A stretch of DNA of 64,000 bases from [Clostridium] scindens (GTDB taxonomy: Bacteria; Bacillota; Clostridia; Lachnospirales; Lachnospiraceae). Shown here piece after piece: positions 60,363-64,000 of the stretch. Made by a program: the position numbers and the translations under genes. The notes below the pieces were generated by a model. It did not search any database. It was not told the DNA's origin and saw nothing but the letters and a program-made list of their open reading frames with translations. Numbering within the stretch: the first letter of the stretch is position 1; each line of letters begins with the position of its first letter. Where the stretch lies: contig NZ_CP080442.1 in NCBI RefSeq assembly GCF_019597925.1, positions 96,001 through 160,000 of the forward strand, read 5' to 3'.

Positions 60363-61466
60363 ATGAAGAAGAGGAAAAGGATAAAATTAATGCTGTGTAT
60401 GGCATTTTTGCTTGCGATGACGAACGTGCTGGGAGTCTGTGCCGAAGAGCCGGACGTTGAGGACAAGCCTGCGCTGTCGCTGAGCGTGGAAGGCATACCG
60501 GCGGAGCCGGAGGTAGGACAGACCTTCGAGCTTACTGTAAAAATTAAAAACGACGGCGCGCAGGAGGCATCCCTTGACGGCTACGAGCTGGTCTACAGGG
60601 GAGACTATGTGGGAGATATTATGGATCTGTCTTTCAAAACCTATACAGAGTCTGACAAGATCGCCGCAGGCGCGACAATTGAAGAGAAGGTAGCCTGCCA
60701 TCTCCCTGATACTCTGTATCTGTATGGCGAGACTATCACTGGCTATATCGCATTGAGCAAAGATTATATACATGAGCCTATGCAGGAAATTTCCATGACA
60801 GTCTCCAGAAAGGGAGAGCCCGCAGAACTTACGGTAGGATTCTCGACCGATATTAAGGATGGCAAGATATATACAGATGAGGTATATCCGTTTAGCATGA
60901 CGGTAAAGAACGAATCAAATACTGTCTTGAGACAAGTTTCCATAGATGTCTCTTTCTTTTTCGATGGAGGCACCAGCGAATACGATCAATTATCTTTTCA
61001 GGAAAAAGAGGGACTGACCATTTATGATAATTTGGAAGGCAGGCTTCAATTTGCAGAGATTGATAAGCTGGATCCGGGCGAAACCTTTACGATGGAGGGC
61101 GCCTTCAAGGTTGGAGATGTAGAATATACGCAGATAGGCCTGTATGCAGGCGCCTTTGTCTGGGATGAGCAGGCGCAGAAGTCTGTGGCATTTGGCTCCT
61201 ATGTGGGTGATGCACTTACGGTAGTGCGGGGAAATGCACCGAAGGAGGAGACCGGCGGCAACACGCCATCTGGAAATGGCGGGGCTGCGGTCGATACAAA
61301 TACGCCGAATACTCCGGCAAAAGAAACGGCAGAGCCAGAGATTCAGCCAGTATCGACGGCAGGAAAGGTTAAGACAGGAGATACTTCCGCCGTGGCGCTG
61401 ACGATTATGCTTATGCTGGCATCTGGCGTGCTGGCAACCGTGCTGTTAAAGAAGAAAAGTCTATAG
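60363..61466 (+). CDS. Exported surface protein with C-terminal anchor
   Basis: 367 residues. The signal peptide is MKKRKRIKLMLCMAFLLAM (~1-27). Two beta-sandwich-like repeats (~35-150 and ~150-300) resemble CARDB/DUF11-type adhesion domains: FELTVKIKNDGAQEASLDGY and PFSMTVKNESNTVLRQVSID. A Thr/Pro/Gly-rich spacer (~295-340) leads to a C-terminal sorting-like signal: GKVKTGDTS, hydrophobic helix, KKK. The motif is VKTGD rather than LPxTG, so a non-standard sortase or simple membrane anchoring is likely. The ribosome site is CCAGGAGG. Its function is unknown; the LytTR gene upstream may control it. Confidence 0.72.
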   Translation: MKKRKRIKLMLCMAFLLAMTNVLGVCAEEPDVEDKPALSLSVEGIPAEPEVGQTFELTVKIKNDGAQEASLDGYELVYRGDYVGDIMDLSFKTYTESDKIAAGATIEEKVACHLPDTLYLYGETITGYIALSKDYIHEPMQEISMTVSRKGEPAELTVGFSTDIKDGKIYTDEVYPFSMTVKNESNTVLRQVSIDVSFFFDGGTSEYDQLSFQEKEGLTIYDNLEGRLQFAEIDKLDPGETFTMEGAFKVGDVEYTQIGLYAGAFVWDEQAQKSVAFGSYVGDALTVVRGNAPKEETGGNTPSGNGGAAVDTNTPNTPAKETAEPEIQPVSTAGKVKTGDTSAVALTIMLMLASGVLATVLLKKKSL

Positions 61467-61480
61467 AAAATGAATAAGAG

Positions 61481-61518
61481 CCGTACCGTATCGGGATTGA
61501 TGCGGTACGGTTTTTTCT
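61481..61518 (+). terminator. Terminator after the surface-protein gene
   Basis: CCGTACCG (61481-61488) pairs with CGGTACGG (61503-61510), followed by six T. Confidence 0.9.
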
Positions 61519-61588
61519 TATGCGTAATTACATTTTGAAGGGATTTACAATCCAAAATGAAAGTGTTACGATAAAGAAACCAGAAAAC

Positions 61589-61623
61589 AAGGTAATCGTT
61601 GTACAGGCAGCGATTACCTTTTT
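61589..61623 (+). terminator. Terminator-like hairpin in the leader of the HD gene
   Basis: AAGGTAATCG (61589-61598) pairs with CGATTACCTT (61611-61620), then TTT. It ends 13 bp before the HD gene start, so it could attenuate that gene or end a short leader RNA. Confidence 0.65.
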
Positions 61624-61636
61624 GGGAGAGGATGCA

Positions 61637-62134
61637 ATGTTTGGACGATTACGTAAAGCGGCAAGCCAGCGCTTAGGCAGGCTGCGCCGCGATTGGAAGA
61701 GTGAATTTTATAGCGAGGTTAAGGATATAGCAGAGCATCCGGTGGTATTAAGGATGAAATTATATCCGCACCATGGCAGCACAAACTGTTATCAGCATTG
61801 TATGAATGTGGCATATTACAATTACCAGTGGTGCAGGTTCCTGCACCTGGATGCAAGATCGGCAGCCAGGGCAGGGATGATCCATGATTTGTTCTTGTAT
61901 GACTGGCATACGCATGCCAGGAAGACGGGGGATCGTTTCCATGGGCTGACCCATCCGGAAAAGTCTTATCAGAATGCCAGGAAATTTTTTGACCTCAACC
62001 ACATTGAGCGGGATATCATTCTGAATCATATGTGGCCGGTTACATTTTTTAAGGTTCCAAGGACGAAAGAAGGCTGGATTACGACGCTTACAGACAAGTA
62101 TTGCGGCGCCTGCGAGACCAGCCGTCGAAAATAA
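61637..62134 (+). CDS. HD-superfamily phosphohydrolase-like protein
   Basis: 165 residues. The HD-domain pattern is NCYQHCMNVAYYNYQWC (first His), AGMIHDLFLYDW (HD pair), LTHPEKS, and later IILNHMWPVTFF and TLTDKYC, which fits HD hydrolases acting on nucleotides or phosphate esters. The ATG at 61637 follows GAGAGGATG; a longer frame runs through the leader hairpin and is unlikely. The substrate is unknown. Confidence 0.8.
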   Translation: MFGRLRKAASQRLGRLRRDWKSEFYSEVKDIAEHPVVLRMKLYPHHGSTNCYQHCMNVAYYNYQWCRFLHLDARSAARAGMIHDLFLYDWHTHARKTGDRFHGLTHPEKSYQNARKFFDLNHIERDIILNHMWPVTFFKVPRTKEGWITTLTDKYCGACETSRRK

Positions 62135-62248
62135 TGGGATCTACCGGGAACCTGCCGGAAATTTCCATGGACAAGTCCCACCAACCGCTAAAATATGCGG
62201 ATTCCATATGCTATCATAAGCAAAAATATGCAGATGAGGTGAGAGTAT

Positions 62249-63322
62249 ATGGAAAGACAATTTCCCAAAAATGTAAGACAGATAGGAAACGTAAGCGACG
62301 AGCCTAAGATATATGTAGAAGACTATGTGGATACCTATCTGAACCAGCTGCGCGAAAGGGCAGCCGAAGAGCCGGTAGGAGTCATGCTTACCGGCGAGAT
62401 CCTGATCCAGGAAGGACAGGCTGTGGTATATGCTTCCGGCGCTATACGAATGAAGGAAATTGAAGTAAATGGTACGGAAATAGTAATAGGGGAAGATACG
62501 TTTAAGGAACTGGAGGAAGAACGCAAGCAGTATTTTCCATCCAGTGATGCGATTGGATGGTGCCTGATCGAGAATGGACATCCTATGGGGCAGAACCGCC
62601 AGATAGCAAAAATACACGAGAAATCATTTGCAAAGTCAGATACCATATTTATATGGAAGGATGCGGTAGACAATGAAGAAGTCTATTATGCATACAAATA
62701 TGGCGAACTAATGCAGATGGGCGGACATTACATATATTATGAAAAGAATCCCAATATGCAGAACTATATGATCAGCACACGTAAAAAGATTGGCGTTACA
62801 CCCAGTGAAGTGGTTGAGGATCGAGCTGCAAAGGATTTTCGTAGTGTCGTAAGAGAACGCATGGAAGATAAAGAACAGCGCCAGAGTTCCAGGCTTGTGT
62901 ACGTTACAAGCGCGCTTCTGGTAGTGGTAGTTCTTGCGATCGGCATCTCAACCGTTAATAATTTTACTAAGATGGAGGCAGTTCAAAGCTCGCTTGAATC
63001 ATTGTCCCAGTCGGCCAGCAAGACGGAGAGCCAGACCGGGACGGTGAATGAAGGCGAGGACGGGGCTGTGGAGGCAAACGGGACTATCGGAGACGGGGAG
63101 GCAAAAGATAAGGAAGCCTCCGGGGGAACAGTTCCGGAAACTTCTACCGTCCAGGAACAGTTAAGCGATGAAGATTATTATGTAGTGAGAAAAGGGGATA
63201 CGCTGGACAGCATCAGCGTAAAGGTGTATGGAGATGCCTCTCATGTAGAGGCGCTCTGTAAAATGAATGGATTGTCAGATGGAAACCTGATATACATTGG
63301 CCAAAAATTATTGTTACCATAG
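62249..63322 (+). CDS. Membrane protein with JAB/MPN-like N-terminal and LysM C-terminal domain
   Basis: 357 residues. Residues ~1-190 look like a JAB/MPN fold that has lost its metal site: VGVMLTGEILIQEGQAVVYA, then AIGWCLIENGHPMGQNRQI, where active forms have GWYHSHP. One TM helix follows at ~217-236, an acidic Ser/Glu/Gly linker at ~245-305, and a LysM domain at ~311-356 (VVRKGDTLDSISVKVYG, GLSDGNLIYIGQKLLLP). It is probably cytoplasmic N-terminus, membrane, peptidoglycan-binding C-terminus. The ribosome site is GAGGTGAGAG. It may link an intracellular factor to the wall, perhaps in spore formation. This is inference. Confidence 0.72.
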   Translation: MERQFPKNVRQIGNVSDEPKIYVEDYVDTYLNQLRERAAEEPVGVMLTGEILIQEGQAVVYASGAIRMKEIEVNGTEIVIGEDTFKELEEERKQYFPSSDAIGWCLIENGHPMGQNRQIAKIHEKSFAKSDTIFIWKDAVDNEEVYYAYKYGELMQMGGHYIYYEKNPNMQNYMISTRKKIGVTPSEVVEDRAAKDFRSVVRERMEDKEQRQSSRLVYVTSALLVVVVLAIGISTVNNFTKMEAVQSSLESLSQSASKTESQTGTVNEGEDGAVEANGTIGDGEAKDKEASGGTVPETSTVQEQLSDEDYYVVRKGDTLDSISVKVYGDASHVEALCKMNGLSDGNLIYIGQKLLLP

Positions 63323-63341
63323 CTGGAAAATATGATATAAT
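63314..63341 (+). promoter_or_regulatory. Promoter of the DUF5711-like gene
   Basis: TTACCA (63314-63319), 16 bases, TATAAT (63336-63341). Confidence 0.45.
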
Positions 63342-63416
63342 GAGCCCAAAGTGCGTAAGGATGCCTTAAGCATCTTTGATTTATGACACGAATGAAAAGG
63401 AACAAAGGGGAAACAG

Positions 63417-64000
63417 ATGATACACCGAAGAAATAAGAACCTTCGCGTTGTCAGAGAACCGGAAAATCCAGCAGACCCGACAGATAAGATTATTGAGCAG
63501 ATTATGGATGAACTTAACAGTGAAGATGGTTCGATGAATGATATGGAGGAACAGATTAAAAAGCATAAAATCAAGTTCTGGCGCAGGATTATACTCAGCA
63601 CGGTGGCTGTATTGGCGGTTGCGGCCGGCATATATCTTCTGGTCAATCTTCAGACTTACAGCAAGGCCCGGACTTTGGACACCTATGCAAGCGGCGGCTC
63701 GGCGAATAATAGTTATATGCAGTTTGCGGATGGCGTGCTTAAGTACAGCCGGGATGGGATTGCCTATCTGGATCAGAAGGGCGAGGAACAGTGGAATCAT
63801 GCCTATCAGATTCAGAACCCTTTTTTGGATGTTAACGAGAAATCGGCGGCAATTGCAGACAAGGGCGGCAATGACATCATTGTATTCCAGGAAGATGGCC
63901 TGAAAGGAGAGATCCATACGACGCTTCCTATAGAAAAGATCAATGTCTCAGAGCAAGGGATTGTGGGCGCCATTCTGAAAAATGACGCATCAGCCAAAGT
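63417..64000 (+). CDS. DUF5711-like membrane-anchored protein, N-terminal part
   Basis: Open from ATG 63417 (ribosome site AAAGGGG) to the window edge, ~194 codons. A polar cytoplasmic N-terminus (~1-53) leads to one TM helix (~54-74, IILSTVAVLAVAAGIYLLV), then an outward region with repeated strand motifs (YSRDGIAYLDQKGEEQWN, KGGNDIIVFQEDGLKGEI) resembling a beta-propeller as in Lachnospiraceae DUF5711 proteins. The role is unknown, and the C-terminal part is beyond the window. Confidence 0.7.
   Translation, partial: MIHRRNKNLRVVREPENPADPTDKIIEQIMDELNSEDGSMNDMEEQIKKHKIKFWRRIILSTVAVLAVAAGIYLLVNLQTYSKARTLDTYASGGSANNSYMQFADGVLKYSRDGIAYLDQKGEEQWNHAYQIQNPFLDVNEKSAAIADKGGNDIIVFQEDGLKGEIHTTLPIEKINVSEQGIVGAILKNDASAK

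Overview
The window looks like chromosomal DNA of a spore-forming, gram-positive gut-type clostridium, most likely family Lachnospiraceae (Clostridium scindens or Dorea-like). This is inferred from low-to-moderate GC, strong GGAGG ribosome sites, sporulation genes (yabP, yabQ, spoIIE, spoVG, a CotS-like coat gene, an orphan Spo0A DNA-binding domain), the glgC/glgD pair, split transketolase, a T-box before proS and a preQ1 riboswitch before queT. No rRNA, tRNA, CRISPR array or complete insertion sequence was seen.

Layout. 0-3 kb: end of a drug/metabolite transporter, a small exported protein, a Cro/C1-type regulator, a hairpin-rich non-coding stretch, an orphan Spo0A C-terminal domain gene behind two 0A-box-like sites, and a GH25-LysM lysozyme with a sigma-K-like promoter. 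3-10.2 kb: a two-component system followed by a methyltransferase and a large exported protein that ends in a degenerate C39-protease-like domain. 10.3-10.95 kb: queT with its riboswitch, then the first copy of a 96-bp promoter-plus-hairpin repeat. 11-19.7 kb: a YesN/YesM two-component pair facing a CUT2 sugar ABC operon that ends in an HxlB-like isomerase. Four single-base homopolymer frameshifts fall in this locus, two in the kinase and one each in the regulator and one permease. 19.8-24.6 kb: a Uma2 remnant abutting the second repeat copy, then a VanR/VanS-like pair overlapping an SbcD/YhaO-SbcC/YhaN-like pair.

24.6-29.4 kb (minus strand): murC, three DnaA-box-like sites, then dnaD-like, dnaI-like and PRPP synthetase genes. 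29.6-32.4 kb: glycogen genes glgC-glgD and spoVG. 32.4-40.4 kb: an RluA-type pseudouridine synthase, a Ca/Na antiporter, T-box-proS, the CCA enzyme, a CotS-like gene with a sigma-E-like promoter, and phosphoglucomutase. 40.4-47.6 kb: the conserved 'yab' division/sporulation block hup-rqcP-yabP-yabQ-divIC-spoIIE-tilS-hpt-ftsH. In it SpoIIE has no membrane anchor, and phased A-tracts precede the hup promoter.

47.6-64 kb: a GH13 glycosidase, a lone serine recombinase, map, a Lys124-type phosphofructokinase, dnaX-ybaB-recR, a LacI regulator, transaldolase and split transketolase, a small XRE/LytTR/surface-protein module, an HD-domain protein, a LysM protein with a possible inactive JAB/MPN-like domain, and the start of a DUF5711-like protein. 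Central carbon flow (glycogen, phosphoglucomutase, PFK, transaldolase/transketolase, PRPP synthetase) and sporulation/cell-wall work are the two recurring themes.
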